Assembly: GCF_000208745.1 (NCBI RefSeq)
Contig: NC_030858.1
Span: 2,321,728 to 2,385,727, forward strand
DNA from: Theobroma cacao
Lineage: Eukaryota; Streptophyta; Magnoliopsida; Malvales; Malvaceae
Direction of reading: 5' to 3'
DNA length: 64,000 nucleotides
Shown piece by piece: positions 1 through 13,100 of the stretch (position 1 is its first letter; each line of letters starts with the position of its first letter). The notes beneath the pieces were generated by a model that saw only the letters and a program-made list of their open reading frames with translations, had not been told where the DNA came from and made no database searches. A program made the translations under genes and the position numbers.

Positions 1-3000
1 GAAGAAGAAGGGAAGGGAAGTGTGTGAACAAAGTCCGTTACGTTGACGAAACACCAAGTCACGCTTCCCTAACCGGCGATAGAGAGAGAATGCCTCGTTT
101 TTTAGGCGCCCAACTCTGACACGCCGAAAGATGGCGACACGCGTACTGTTTTTAGTGGTCCCCGTTCCTCCGCCCACTCAGCCATGCTCCTCTCCTTGTG
201 CACATACAGCTTAGTGGTCCCCTTTTTTTTTTTTGACACTTGGGGGGAAAAAACAAAAATTACCCCAAACAAGTGATTTAAAGCCTGGGGGGGGACAAAA
301 AGCTTGATTAGTAGTTCAAAATGTTTGGCTTAATTAACGAGGAAAATGATTGATTTTAGATTAGATATATACATATGATTATTTAAGTTTGATATATGTT
401 AGTACTACTTAAATAGATTAAACTTTAATATACAAATTGGCATAACATAAATGGTCTTTATTCTTACAAGTTACGCTGCAAATTTATAATATTTTGAATT
501 GAATAATTTTTAAAGAAAAACACATATTAAAAATATTTTCTAAAATATGTACTATGATTTTTTTTTTCAAAATTTAAAGTTATTTTATTGATAAATTTCA
601 AATAAAAACAAAAATTATATGACGTCTATTAACTAAATATTAATATCAAGTTTTTGTAGACATTGAATATCGATTTGTATAAACTTATCTGTTTAATCAT
701 TAACTTTTTTATAATTATGTTGAATTTGTCACATTTCCAATTGAGATTTTATGTTTGTTAAATTTATATACTATATATGGCATGTATATTAATGTTTGAT
801 CTTTATACAACACTATTTAAATTGGAGTTTAAAAAGTTAAAAAGTTGGATCTGTAATTCTTTACTTAAAAGTTGAACTCTATTTTTAGAAAGATAATAAA
901 CTGAGGTGAAAACATCACCAAAGTCAATGCAAGAGCGTGGTTTGCTCTCGTTTCGCAGCGCGTGAGGTAAAGCCATATGATATTTTTAAGGTGAAAAAAG
1001 GGGTTAAATAAGTTGTGAAAAAAAGGCAAAGAAAAAAAAAATATGGTACACCTGGGTGGCTGGTAAGGTGCACGTTGTAAAGCGAAGGGGGAGAGTCCTT
1101 CACGCGTGCGGGGGCCACACACACGATGGGTCCCCCAAGTGTGGACCACAGCCCCGGATATAGTCAGCTGGCGTCAACCTCACGTTACAATCACTCGTGG
1201 CACACCTGTCGAATTTCCATTCGCTGCTCCTAAATTTCAAAATAAAAAAAAAGCATTTAAAAATTTGAGCGCAATCTTCTTAGTGGCACCGTTTTCTATG
1301 GAACAAGCGCCAGTGGCGGGGTCTGTTAGAACTTTTACTAGCCCCCCCTCCCCTTCCCTCTTTTTGCTTTTTTTAACAGCCGTTGACATATTGCAACAAA
1401 ATGGGTTAAACCATTAAATAATTCACCACTAAACAACACGAAATCACCTTTTGTGTTAAGCCATCCATGTCCTATTCCACCTTAGATTAAAAAGACTTGG
1501 TACAACACTAATGGGGCGCATTAAGGCTTTTAGGACTAATACTAACAAACCTATAAAATTTTTTGGGATTAATTAAATTAATCAAAAATATTTTAAAAAT
1601 AAAGACGCGTAATTTAATCTATCTTTGGTAGAGGATTAAAGTCTAAGTAAGTATGCGGAGTGGTCGAAAAATCAAACACCACTTAGGTTGGTCTGCCATT
1701 GCTTGGTTTTTAAACCAATTGCTTAAGTGACAGGAAATTAAGGTTTAGATTTTTCTTTGGTTTGCTGTATAACTCATGTTTGAGGGGAGACGCGGAAGGA
1801 TAAGGGGGAGTTTTGAAATGGTGATTGTTGAGATGACCTTTCATTGACTTAGGCAAAATCCTCTTTTCTTGAGTGGCATTGACTCGTTTACTCTTTTGAA
1901 AGAGATAGTTCCACAGAAAAAGGTGTATTCCCTTGCCAAGTCTTTAAGTGATTAGCTCTCAAGATGTGTTATAATGAGACTTGGCAAAGTATACCAACTT
2001 TTTTTGTTGGATTGGAAACATTTGGTCTACGATTCTATCCTTTTTTTTTTGTTGCTTAGGTATAATTTCACCTTTACTGACTAAGATTTATCGTTTCTTA
2101 ATTTAAAGTATATTCATTCTTTGATATATAAAATAATAATTTTGATTTAAAATTTTAATATTTAACATATCAAATGTAAAGTTTGAATGATGGGATTTTA
2201 ATTTATTTCAAATATTAATGTAAGTAATGTATAAAGAACAACATAACAAAAACTTTTGAAACTATAGAAATGACAAAAAAAGAAAAAAAAAAAAAAACAA
2301 AGTATACTTCACATTTACCTTGTAGTCGGAGTCGGTACGCCATTGAAAGCCAATAAAATAGACTTGTTCTTTCTACATTCAAACATAAAAAAAAGTCATT
2401 AATCACGTCAAATCGGGATACAATTCCATTCCTTAAGGTGCTGATGGGGGTTTTTGACCAGCAACATACATATTCATATCAATAAGAAATACAGAAACTA
2501 TATTGAATTCTTAATTTCTCCTTGTCCTATTGTTTGACCAAGCCCTTTCCTCGTACTAGCCACTTGGTTGGAAGCTTGGGAAAAAAAGAATTCCAAGCCT
2601 AAACATTTTACTACATTCATTTTACCCTTTTAGTAGTTATATTTTTCCTTGTTTATTTTTGGGTACCTAATATAATTGCATACCAGTAGTAGCTAGGGGA
2701 ATTAATGATGAATGAAATATGGCTATAAATTATAGCGTTGAAAACAAGGTTGGGAGCAATCTTTTGGCTAGCATCCAAGGAAAAAGATTGAGGCATATAT
2801 TTGATTATGTCACAATGTAAGGGAGTTAAAATGATGATGATGAGAGAGGAAAGGTGGTGATATGTTATCAGAAATGGAGGCCGCATGCAAACACCTTCAT
2901 AATTTTTGTCCTCTTTACTCACGCCCCATGCAATCCTTCTTTTTTCTTTTCCTCTATGTTTTTTTTTTGTCAAAATCTTCACTTATTACTTATAATCTTA

Positions 3001-3270
3001 ACGTATTGGATATTAAAAATTTAGATATGAATATTCTCGTTTTATATGTATAAGAAATGATATTATAATCTCAAAAATTAAGAAAATTTTGGGCCGACCA
3101 GTTGTTTAATTTATGAGCATGGGAGAGTGTGTATGGTTATTGCATTTGGTTTGAATTAATTCCTTCATTGAAGTAAAACTTTATGTAAAAAAAGAATGGC
3201 ATTAGGGTAAGATGGAGGGCAGTTCCGTCTTAGAAGAAGATTGGGAAGAGCACGCGCTGAAACTGAGAGT
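1..3270. other. Upstream intergenic DNA and distal promoter of the HD-ZIP III gene
   Basis: No gene is supported here. Open frames are short, often lack ATG and show no family signature. The first 200 bases and about 920-1350 are richer in G+C; the rest is AT-rich with long A and T runs (for example near 2040 and 2280). A short self-complementary stretch lies near 1700-1725. The last few hundred bases before 3279 probably hold the promoter of the downstream gene. Confidence 0.6.
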
Positions 3271-3278
3271 GTGGATTC

Positions 3279-3285
3279 TATAAAG
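3279..3285 (+). promoter_or_regulatory. TATA box of the HD-ZIP III gene
   Basis: A TATAAAG motif sits just before a (GA)n tract, which would place the transcript start near 3310. The leader then runs to a good donor site at 3998. The motif is seen directly; its use as a promoter is inferred from spacing to the gene. Confidence 0.5.
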
Positions 3286-3300
3286 TCCATCCTCTAATGC

Positions 3301-3319
3301 AGAGAGAGAGAGAGAGAGA
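3301..3319 (+). repeat. (AG)n microsatellite in the leader or at the transcript start
   Basis: An uninterrupted AG dinucleotide run lies directly after the putative TATA box. Further (AG)n runs occur around 3691-3703 and (TC)n around 5306-5320. GA/CT tracts are common in plant 5' leaders. Confidence 0.85.
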
Positions 3320-3400
3320 AAGAGAGGGCTTTTTTAAGTTTGAAAGAGGGAAAGGAAAACCAAAGACAGCATAGGAGAGTGCAAGAAAAGAAAGCAGCTT

Positions 3401-3950
3401 ATGCTTATCGCAGCAGAAGGAACAGGAAAAACCAAAGCCAAAGCTACAAAAGTAAAAAATGAGAGGAGGGAGAGGGGGAGAAGTAAGATTATGATGTGAA
3501 AACAAAACAAAGTCTGATATTCTGTCTGGTATTAAGGGGTCTCTCCTTCCTTTTAACGCCACCCCATCATCTCCCCTTTCGCAACCAAATCCCAATATCA
3601 AATCAATCTTCCTTTCTCTCTCTCCCTGCTTGTCTGTCTTTTTTTCTTTTCCTTAAACAACCATCTTTCATAATATAACACCACACCCAGAGAGAGAGAG
3701 AGAAATAGAAACCTTCTCTTTCGTCCTTCTTTCCTTGTTTGAGTGTTCATCATCAACAGCAACAACAGCTGTTTCTCTTTTGAACATGTTCCGAAGGTTT
3801 CGCCAAATAAAGCTCTTCATTCATTTCTAGAGTGTGCGCCCCCAGCGAAAACACAAAAGCTAAAAACCCAAAGCAAATTCAGAGTTTGCTCGAGAAGGAG
3901 ACGACTTTTTTTTTTTTTTTGTTCTTGGAGAATTTGGAATGGATTTTTGA
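3401..3950 (+). promoter_or_regulatory. Upstream ORF cluster in the HD-ZIP III 5' leader
   Basis: If transcription starts near 3310, the leader contains at least four upstream ATG ORFs before the main start at 4118. They are 3401-3499 (32 codons), 3459-3494 (11 codons, overlapping the first in another frame), 3786-3830 (14 codons, basic peptide beginning MFRRFRQ) and 3939-3950 (3 codons). None runs into the coding region. They could lower translation of the main ORF; that role is inference. Confidence 0.45.
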
Positions 3951-3997
3951 GGTCTCGCCGGTGATCCGTTCGTGTCCCAAAGTTCCCGAAGAGAACG

Positions 3998-4112
3998 GTA
4001 AGCAATCTTCATTACTTCTTTTTACTACCATGTTTTTACGTGCTTTTGAAATGAATCATTCGTTTTTTGTTTTGTTTGTTTCTAAAAAGTTGTTGTTGTT
4101 TCGATGGGATAG
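3998..4112 (+). other. Probable 5'UTR intron of the HD-ZIP III gene
   Basis: A strong donor (GTAAGC at 3998) and an acceptor (AG at 4111-4112) bound a T-rich 115-base segment just upstream of the start codon. After removal the main ATG lies 5 bases into the next exon. The boundaries fit the GT-AG rule, but no transcript evidence is available. Confidence 0.55.
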
Positions 4113-4117
4113 AAGTG

Positions 4118-7100
4118 ATGATGGCGGTGACCTCATCCTGCAAAGAGGGGAACAAGATAGCAATGGATAATGGCAAGTATGTGAGGTACACGCCCGAGCA
4201 AGTCGACGCTTTAGAACGCCTCTACCATGAATGTCCTAAGCCCAGCTCCATGCGTCGCCAACAGCTCATTCGTGAGTGCCCCATTCTCGCCAACATCGAG
4301 CCCAAACAGATCAAAGTTTGGTTCCAAAATCGTAGGTAAGTAACCTACCTTCATACTAAATTGTGTCGAAACTTTTGATATTTTCATCTTTCAAACATAT
4401 AGTGCAGCCAGAGATATCTGCATACGTCTACTAAGTTTTACTGGTTTTATTAAATATAGCGGTGTAGTGACTTTGGGATTTTTTGAATTTGTTTCTTCGT
4501 CACAGATGTAGAGAAAAACAACGGAAAGAGGCGTCACGCCTCCAAGCTGTGAACAGGAAGTTGACAGCTATGAATAAACTGTTAATGGAGGAGAATGATA
4601 GGTTACAGAAACAAGTCTCAGAGCTAGTTTATGAAAACAGCTATTTCCGCCAACAGACTCAAAATGTAAGTCCTTGATCTTCCCTTTGATGTAGAAGAGA
4701 TTAATCTACAAATCAAATTATTAAGCTCATCGTAATTCTTTAGAGATTAAAATTTCCTTCTTTTGTAGTTTCTAATTAATAAGCTTGTGTTAAGTTAAAC
4801 TGATCAGCCTTTGTCCTCAATGCATAAGATAACAACCCTTAACATAATTTGAACCCGTTCCTTGTACTTGAAATAGCTCAAGTCTAAAAGGAAACAACGT
4901 CAAATATTTGATTTGCTTTGAATAAGTAGTATTATTATCGAAATTGGAGTTTTTAATGTTTGATTGTTGTTGCAGGCGACCCTAGCCACCACAGATACAA
5001 GCTGCGAATCAGTGGTGACGAGTGGTCAACACCATTTGACTCCTCAGCATCCTCCAAGGGATGCCAGCCCTGCAGGGTTAGTGGGAATTTTTCGCTGTTT
5101 CACTCCCATTGTTGTGTCCCTTTCTCATTCCTCGTTTCTCTATAAAATTAAACCTTTGGTTTTTGCTGTATATGCTTATGCGCCTTGTGCTTTTGTATTC
5201 TTTCTAGACTTTTGTCCATTGCAGAGGAAACTTTAACAGAGTTTCTTTCAAAGGCCACTGGAACTGCTGTGGAGTGGGTCCAAATGCCTGGGATGAAGGT
5301 TACTTCTCTCTCTCTCTCTCTACTGTCATTATTCTTTTATTCTTTGCTACTCCTATTAAACTATACTCCATTAGTCCTTGTCATTTTCGAGAATATCTAA
5401 TATAAAGTACAAAATCTTGCTAATCTTCCTGGCAACATCAAATACCATATATGTGTTATGTCAATATCTTGGACAACCCCACTATCCCACCTTCTCTATT
5501 GGATAATATTTCCCTCTTTCTCATTACTATTTTCTAATTTTTAATCAATTCCTATAAATTCATGACAACCCATTAGTTTCAAAAGATCTCTCCTGGAAAA
5601 CTTAATCCCTTGCTTATTAATAATTAATCAGTTAACCGTAAAGATGAAAAAGCAGAACCAAGGGGGGTAATTGCAATATAGTATTCCCTTATGAAACGTC
5701 ATCCAGACATGGCTTTGTCTTATTATCAAACTCTTAATAGTTTCCTGTTTTTCCTTTTATGGAACAACAGAACTTTAATTAAATGATAATCCAATATCAA
5801 CAAGCTAAATTAATTAACAAAAGAACATCTTTGAGACTTTTTTTTTTAATGAATAGTAGTCCTGAATACCTTCCGTTTTACAATTACATACTAATAACTT
5901 TCTTATCTGTGCAGCCTGGTCCGGATTCCATTGGAATCGTTGCTATTTCTCATGGTTGCACTGGAGTGGCAGCACGTGCATGCGGCCTCGTGGGACTAGA
6001 TCCTACAAGAGTAAGTTCGTTTTTGCTTTCTGCTGAGAGCGCATTACTTGGTTTAAATTTCGTGAAGAATAAGCTGATGATTTTTTATTTCTCATGCAGG
6101 TCGCTGAAATCCTTAAAGATCGGCCTTCATGGTTCCGTGATTGCCGAGCTGTGGATGTTATGAACGTGTTGTCCACTGGAAATGGTGGGACCATTGAACT
6201 GCTTTATATGCAGGTAGGCTCCCATTTTTCTTCCTTTTAATTTGCCACTAAAGTCTGGAATTTTAATGGTGCAATTTCTCATAGTTAAAGTTTCAAAATT
6301 TGGTTGCCTTCTTCTAGCTTTACGCGCCAACAACGTTGGCACCAGCTCGTGACTTCTGGTTGCTGCGCTACACGTCTGTTTTGGAGGATGGTAGTCTTGT
6401 GGTATGTTTACTATGCAGCTTTTGCAATTTGTTTGCCTTAGTGTTGTCAGAAAGTTTCAGCTGTCTGATTGTTATCATGATATGCTTCTTAGGTATGTGA
6501 AAGATCACTTAACAACACTCAGAATGGTCCAAGCATACCGCCAGCAGCAAATTTTGTGAGAGCAGAAATGCTTCCTAGTGGTTATCTGATTAGACCTTGT
6601 GAAGGGGGTGGATCCATCATTCACATAGTTGATCACATGGATTTGGAGGTATGTGAATCACCTTGCTTCCATTGTGAAACATAGACATTTTGTCTGCATT
6701 GGGCAACAGTTTTAATGTTCTAATTGCTTATATGTAGCCTTGGAGTGTTCCTGAAGTGTTGCGCCCCCTTTATGAGTCGTCAACTTTACTTGCTCAGAAG
6801 ACAACAATGGCGGTAAAACTATTCTTTTCATCTTAACTTTGAGTTAGTATATCTTTCTGCTTTTAGAGAACCTTATTTTTTTTCTTTGCCATGAAAAATG
6901 CAAAAATTTGAAGAAAACAACTAGTATGTTGTGCCAAGAATAATTGAATAAGATTTAGGTGACTAAACTAAGACATTAACTTGTATATTGTGCAGGCTTT
7001 GCGTCATTTGAGGCAGATATCTCAAGAAATATCTCAGCCAAATGTTACTGGTTGGGGGCGAAGACCTGCAGCTCTTCGTGCACTTAGTCAGAAATTGAGC

Positions 7101-10100
7101 AAGTATGTTCATCCAACTCTTCTCGATTCACATTGTTTGTGCAATAGTAGATTGATTCTTGATAGGTGGCAATCTGACACATTCTATTCTCCAGAGGCTT
7201 TAATGAGGCTGTTAATGGATTTACTGATGAAGGATGGTCAATGTTGGAAAGTGATGGTGTTGATGATGTTACCCTCCTTGTGAACTCATCTCCTGGCAAG
7301 ATGATGGGCATAAACCTTTCCTATAGTAATGGATTTCCTTCAATGGGCAATGCGGTTCTATGTGCCAAAGCATCCATGTTATTGCAGGTGAGTTTCTAAT
7401 TGTGTTGCAAGTATGTCAATCACAGCAGAAGATGTAGGGATATGAAACAAAGCAAAACTGGGTTTGTAAAGTTGAATATAACCAGACATAGTTGAAGTTT
7501 ACCAAAAAAATAGTGGTTTGAGAAAGATGAAAAATAATCATGTAGTCTTGGGCTCTTGGATCTTTGTTGGGTGAGTTGCACTGAGCAAAGAACTCTTGCA
7601 GTGCTCGGAACTGACCTTATAGATTATTCAGCTTTTCATCTATGAATCCTGTCAAACATGTTTCATATTGTTTAAACATCTGCTTCATTCTATTTGTAGA
7701 ATGTGCCTCCAGCAATACTTCTTAGATTCTTGCGAGAACATCGATCAGAGTGGGCAGACAGTGGTATTGATGCTTACTCTGCTGCTGCTGTCAAAGCTGG
7801 TCCCTGTAGCTTGCCAGTGTCTCGAGGTGGAAGTTTTGGGGGTCAGGTCATTCTTCCACTGGCTCACACGATTGAGCATGAAGAGGTAAGTAACATGATA
7901 GTGAATTTTGGCACTTACATTATAGTCCTAAGTTTCAATTAAAAAGTATCCTAAAAATTGCTATCACTCTTTTGTTATAGTTCATGGAGGTCATCAAGCT
8001 TGAAAATATGGGCCACTATCGTGACGACATGATCATGCCTGGTGATATCTTCCTATTGCAGGTACTTAAGCTTTCACCAATCATCCCCTAAAAATCCAAA
8101 AAAAAAAAAACTGATGTAATCTTTAGTTTGCTCATTAAACTCTTCAATTGTTTTTTATTGTTGATTTATGCTTTTTCTTGTTGTATGAATCTCTCAGCTT
8201 TGTAGTGGTGTTGATGAGAATGCGGTTGGCACCTGTGCTGAACTCATCTTTGCTCCCATTGATGCCTCATTCTCTGACGATGCACCTATAATTCCTTCTG
8301 GTTTCCGCATCATCCCCCTTGATTCTGGAATGGTATGTGTTTATCATGTTTGATATTATATAAGATTATATCTTTCATTGGCCTTTTTTTGCTTTGTTTT
8401 AATTTTTATTGAAGCTAATTGAATTTAAATCTAATGTAGGATGCCTCTAGTCCAAATCGTACACTTGACCTTGCCTCTACTCTTGAAGTTGGAGCTGCCG
8501 GAAACAGAGCAACTGGTGATCATTCTGGTCGTTGTGGGAGCACAAAATCTGTGATGACAATAGCATTCCAATTTGTGTATGAGATCCACCTTCAAGAAAA
8601 TGTGGCAACCATGGCTCGACAGTATGTCCGTAGTATTATTGCCTCTGTTCAAAGGGTAGCATTGGCACTATCTCCCTCCCGCTTTGGCTCTCTTGCTGAT
8701 TTTCGGACACCTCCTGGTACTCCTGAAGCACAGACACTAGGTCGTTGGATTTGTGACAGTTATAGGTGTGTCCTTTTTTATTCATTTTTATCCCATTCCC
8801 CAGAACTCTGGACCTAATTTTTAGTTGTTAATATGAGTATGCCATTTTGTATTTATGTTTACCAATATTTCTTGATTGTTGATCTTTTTACAGGTGCTAT
8901 CTGGGGGTAGAGCTGCTAAAAAATGAAGGAAGTGAATCCATTCTAAAAATGCTTTGGCATCATACAGATGCAGTTCTGTGCTGCTCTTTGAAGGTATTTA
9001 TATAAAAGTTTGATTGTTTTTTCTCCTAAGCGAATCATGGTCCTTTGGAATCAAGTTATATGTTAGCTTTATAAGCCACATCCTGGGACGAGTCCCAAGA
9101 TATTCTGGAAATTGTTCTTCTTGGTAACACATTATAGTTTTCATCCTCTTCCTAGCTGCTTATGTGCTTTTACTTAGCTATAATTGCAGAAAGAATACTT
9201 AGTAATGACTGGAAAGAATTGTTAATTAGACTGTTGATGCCAGTTTGCTTTCCTGTAAAAGCTTTCCTTACCCTTCTCTTTTACTGTTTCTTTATTGTCT
9301 CCTCATCTTACTGCTAACACCTAGCATTATAAAGTATAACCTACTTGGTAATATATGCAGGCACTGCCAGTTTTTACATTTGCCAATCAAGCAGGACTTG
9401 ACATGCTTGAAACAACCTTGGTAGCACTTCAGGACATAAGTTTGGAAAAGATTTTTGATGAGAATGGACGAAAGGCCCTGTTTGCAGAGTTCCCACAAGT
9501 AATGCAGCAGGTATAATATTCTTTGAAATGAATGACATATTGGCACAAAAAAAAATATGTAGATAAATAGAAAAGATGAAGAAAATCTGAAATCTTCATC
9601 GCCATGAGGAAACATCTGGTTATTAACTTATTATTCAGTCTTACAACTACAATGCATATGTGATATAACACAAGTGGTGATTCACTTCTTACATTAAGGT
9701 CCTATTGTATTTGGAAATTATGCTAAAGTGAGTCCATTAGCTTATATCAGTCTCAACCACAATTACCAGCTAGAGCTAAGGTGCACTGGAATGGGATGTT
9801 AAATGGGAAATTGAATTATAAGCAAGAGACATTCTGCATGATTGGTTACCTGCAAAAGAACTATTTTAATTGTCAGCTTGCACTTTGCTTGCGCTAGATT
9901 TGATTATATGGATGAAAAGAATTGTCACCGACTCAAAAGTTTTATCTTTAAATCGATAGCTGTTCATTTGAGATATATAGTTGATTATTGTTTCCCCTCT
10001 GTTCTGGTTTCTGGTGCAGCAGGGTTTTATGTGCCTTCAAGGTGGTATCTGCTTGTCAAGCATGGGGAGGCCAGTCTCCTATGAGAGAGCAGTTGCTTGG

Positions 10101-10169
10101 AAAGTGGTAAATGATGAAGAAAATGCTCACTGTATCTGCTTCATGTTCATCAACTGGTCTTTTGTATGA
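4118..10169 (+). CDS. ATHB-8: Class III homeodomain-leucine zipper transcription factor, ATHB-8-like
   Basis: This nuclear DNA-binding regulator belongs to the family that controls vascular cell fate, leaf polarity and meristems; ATHB-8 members mark procambium and xylem. I spliced 18 coding exons: 4118-4335, 4506-4665, 4976-5076, 5208-5298, 5915-6010, 6100-6213, 6318-6401, 6493-6648, 6738-6812, 6996-7102, 7195-7387, 7700-7885, 7981-8061, 8198-8332, 8440-8765, 8894-8993, 9361-9510, 10023-10169. They total 2520 nt and encode 839 aa, normal for the family. Order: homeodomain about residues 18-80 (WFQNRRCREKQRKE), leucine zipper about 80-118, START lipid-binding domain about 155-370, MEKHLA domain at the C-terminus (ends CICFMFINWSFV). 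It is closer to ATHB-8 than to CORONA: it has NATLATTDTSCES, LTPQHPPRDASP and RQISQEISQPNVTGWG. The start is the first of two adjacent ATGs. Post-transcriptional control by miR165/166 is expected. Confidence 0.96.
5288..5924 (+). promoter_or_regulatory. miR165/166 target site split by an intron
   Basis: The 21-nt complement to miR165/166 in the START-domain coding region is assembled from 11 bases at the end of exon 4 (5288-5298, CTGGGATGAAG) and 10 bases at the start of exon 5 (5915-5924, CCTGGTCCGG). It encodes part of PGMKPGPDS. The site is absent from genomic DNA and from unspliced RNA. Pairing is near-complete against the miR166 sequence as I recall it, with a few mismatches near the ends. 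Confidence 0.9.
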
Positions 10170-13100
10170 AAATTTGAACAGAAGATAGGATATATAGATC
10201 AAAAGTAGATTAGAAGAAGCTCCTTTTTCTTTTTTAGTCTTTTTAGTATGGAGAAACCTTTAAGTGATATGATACTGTTACAAGGATGTTGCACCAAATG
10301 GTATCTGGGGCCTCGATTTTGGTTACCCCATTTTTTGTATTTGCTTCATGCTTAATTGATTGATCAGTATCGTTGCCCCCCTCTTTATGCTCCCTTTTCC
10401 ATGTTTCCTTCTTTGTTCTGAAAAGTTGATCATGGCCTCCTCTTTGCTCGTTTTAATATTAAGATGTCACATCACTGTTTGTATGTCTATATGCCTATAC
10501 ATGATTAGGGACCTTTAATAAGCTTCACATTGTAGAATTTCCTGTCTCATTTTGCCCTTTGTTTTATTGGATGGTTTGCTTTCTCCATCCAATCATGGTT
10601 GAACGCGGATCCCTAGAAATGGACTGTGACCCCTCTTCAATAATGCTTCTGGTCTTTTTCTTCCTTCTGCTACATCTCTTGAACTGTTGCAGAAAAAGTC
10701 AAGAGCCTATGACACTACCACTCTTGTAATGCAAAAAGACCTAACTCAACCTTTTGATTTTCTCCCCTCAAATCCAATGCCTGTTATTAATCTATCTTGC
10801 TTACTCAGACATTTCATTAACTTCATTTAATGGAAAGAAAAAGGGTTAAAAAGGATAGTAAGAATAAGGAAAAGACCCAACGGGTGCCAGTGATGGATTT
10901 AGTGTATTAAGGTTTATTCTTAGGTTCTACTAAGCACATCCCCATTAAGAATCTCACCTGATATGAAGACAATGCAAGTGTTGACACATATATGTCATTC
11001 TCCTGTGAAAATGCTTTACAAAAGAGCAAGAAGTTGAGCATCTAACATGGGTATCTAGGAATGGATCCCATGATATTACTCAACCCATTTTTTTATACCT
11101 TAAATGGCAAATACGTCTGTCAAATCTGATATAGCTGATAAACAAAGCTTCTTGAAATGTGTAACCAGATAAGGAATCATCAACCCCACCATGATGAAGC
11201 TGTCCAACTTCTTTTGATCCTTTCGCTTCAGATTCAATACTGGGCATGACCCTTTATCCCTTTTTCCTTTCTCTTCCCCAATGTGGAGCAGCACCATGTT
11301 ATAGGATTGGAAGACAAGAACATGTCATCTCCCAAGTCCCAACTCATAATGTGCTTTGCTAAAGACTTCCACTAAAATAATATGATTATCAAATGTTCCA
11401 TATCCTTCCATTCCTTAGACTTGTTTCCATAAACTAACCTAGCAAGTGGTCCAAGTACACTTGATCATTAGAGATATTTTATCCATGCTTATTGACCAAT
11501 TCACTTTCTTTTGATCCTTTCCACAAAGAATTAGCCTATTTAAAGACTGAAGAATGATGCAGTCTTATCATCTGTATATTCTTCCCCTTTATGTTTGAAT
11601 CATTGGTCTAAATTTCCTTCACATCTTCAGTCAATGTCAATCCTTGTAAACTGTTAGTCAATTAATGAATTGGGAAGTTGTCAGTTATCACTCTCATCTT
11701 CATCCACTAATGATTTCAGGATTATTCCGTTCTTTGAACAAAATTTAAACCTTACATCTATGAAGTACCTCTCTTACCTACTCCACTAAATACCCATCTT
11801 TCAAAACCAATCAAAGCCAATTTTCTTAATATCAGGAAAATCCCGTCATTTCTTGCATTGATATTACACTATGTTCACTTGTTTTATGTTATAGCTTCAA
11901 TAATTGGTTAACAATGACATGGATACTCAATGCTGGAATTGTCCTTTAGAGCTATGGGAAAAGTTGGTGACCAACCCGGCCATTCTAAATTATGGAGTTA
12001 TGTGGCCCAGCATTTGACTGTTTCCCCCACACATGGCCCCTGACGTACCTTCTGTCTTGGTGCAGAAATTGCAAATCCATTATGAACCCAAAGTTAGTAG
12101 ACAACCCAAATGCTTAACATTTCACTTATGAAGAAAAAGAAACATCAAATTAATTGTTAATTTATACTCTATGGTCCCTAACTAATTCCAGCAAGTTGCA
12201 GCCTGCAAACTTCGACTAGTATTAGCATGAAACTTGAAACTCAGAGAGGAGCATTGCAGGCTAACCACCTTTGCAGTTTGCCCCCCCTCCTACACTCTAA
12301 ACACATGGTTGGCAGTAATACACAGTACTAGGTTCATACACAGCCATCTGGTGTACACCAAAAACAAGGTGCAACCAACCCATGTACCAAACCTCAGAAA
12401 TCGAAACACAGCAGAGCTTGTTGCACACCTGCAACCTGCAAGTTGCCAACAATTTTTTTGACTAGTATCATATAAGATAGTAACATAAACTTAAAATGAA
12501 TGGAAAAACGGATCTTGGTCTCGATAAATCTCACTTGACAAGTGTTGTTTTTCATTGTTATGAATATAGATGAAACTAAAAGTGAAGATATCAATGTATT
12601 GACTTGATATGATAAAAGGTTGGATTATAGAGTAAGTGGCCGGATGTAAGTTGACATCTAGTTTTAAAGGAAGAGGGAAAAATGTTAAAGACATGTAGTT
12701 TAATAGCAAGTGAATTAAAAGGTAACCCTAAAGGACCAAATCCTTATCAACTGGCTTATAGTCTATAAATGGGAACGTCAATCGATGGAAAAGTTGTTTT
12801 AAGGTGGCTCGGGGAGCTAGGGGTGTTGGCTGATTTGATATTCGTTGACCCTTGCCCTGTAATCAATCTATGGGGAACAAAGGCTTGTGGAGTAAAGTTT
12901 GAGACAGGCTAAAAACGCATTATTTACTTTTTTGATGAATAATTTTGACATTATGGTCGACAAGTTTCACACGACTGAAGACTTATTTCAATGGCAAAAT
13001 TGTATGAAACAATGATTTTCCGGTTTCATTACTGACTCTTTGGGTAGTTTAGCCCTCATTGGCTATGAGTGAAGCTTCCATTCCCTTATCAATAATGCTC

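Noticed and set aside
1106..1417. 103-codon plus-strand frame in the G+C-richer upstream segment
   Set aside because: It has no ATG at its start, no conserved motif, and ends in homopolymer-driven sequence.
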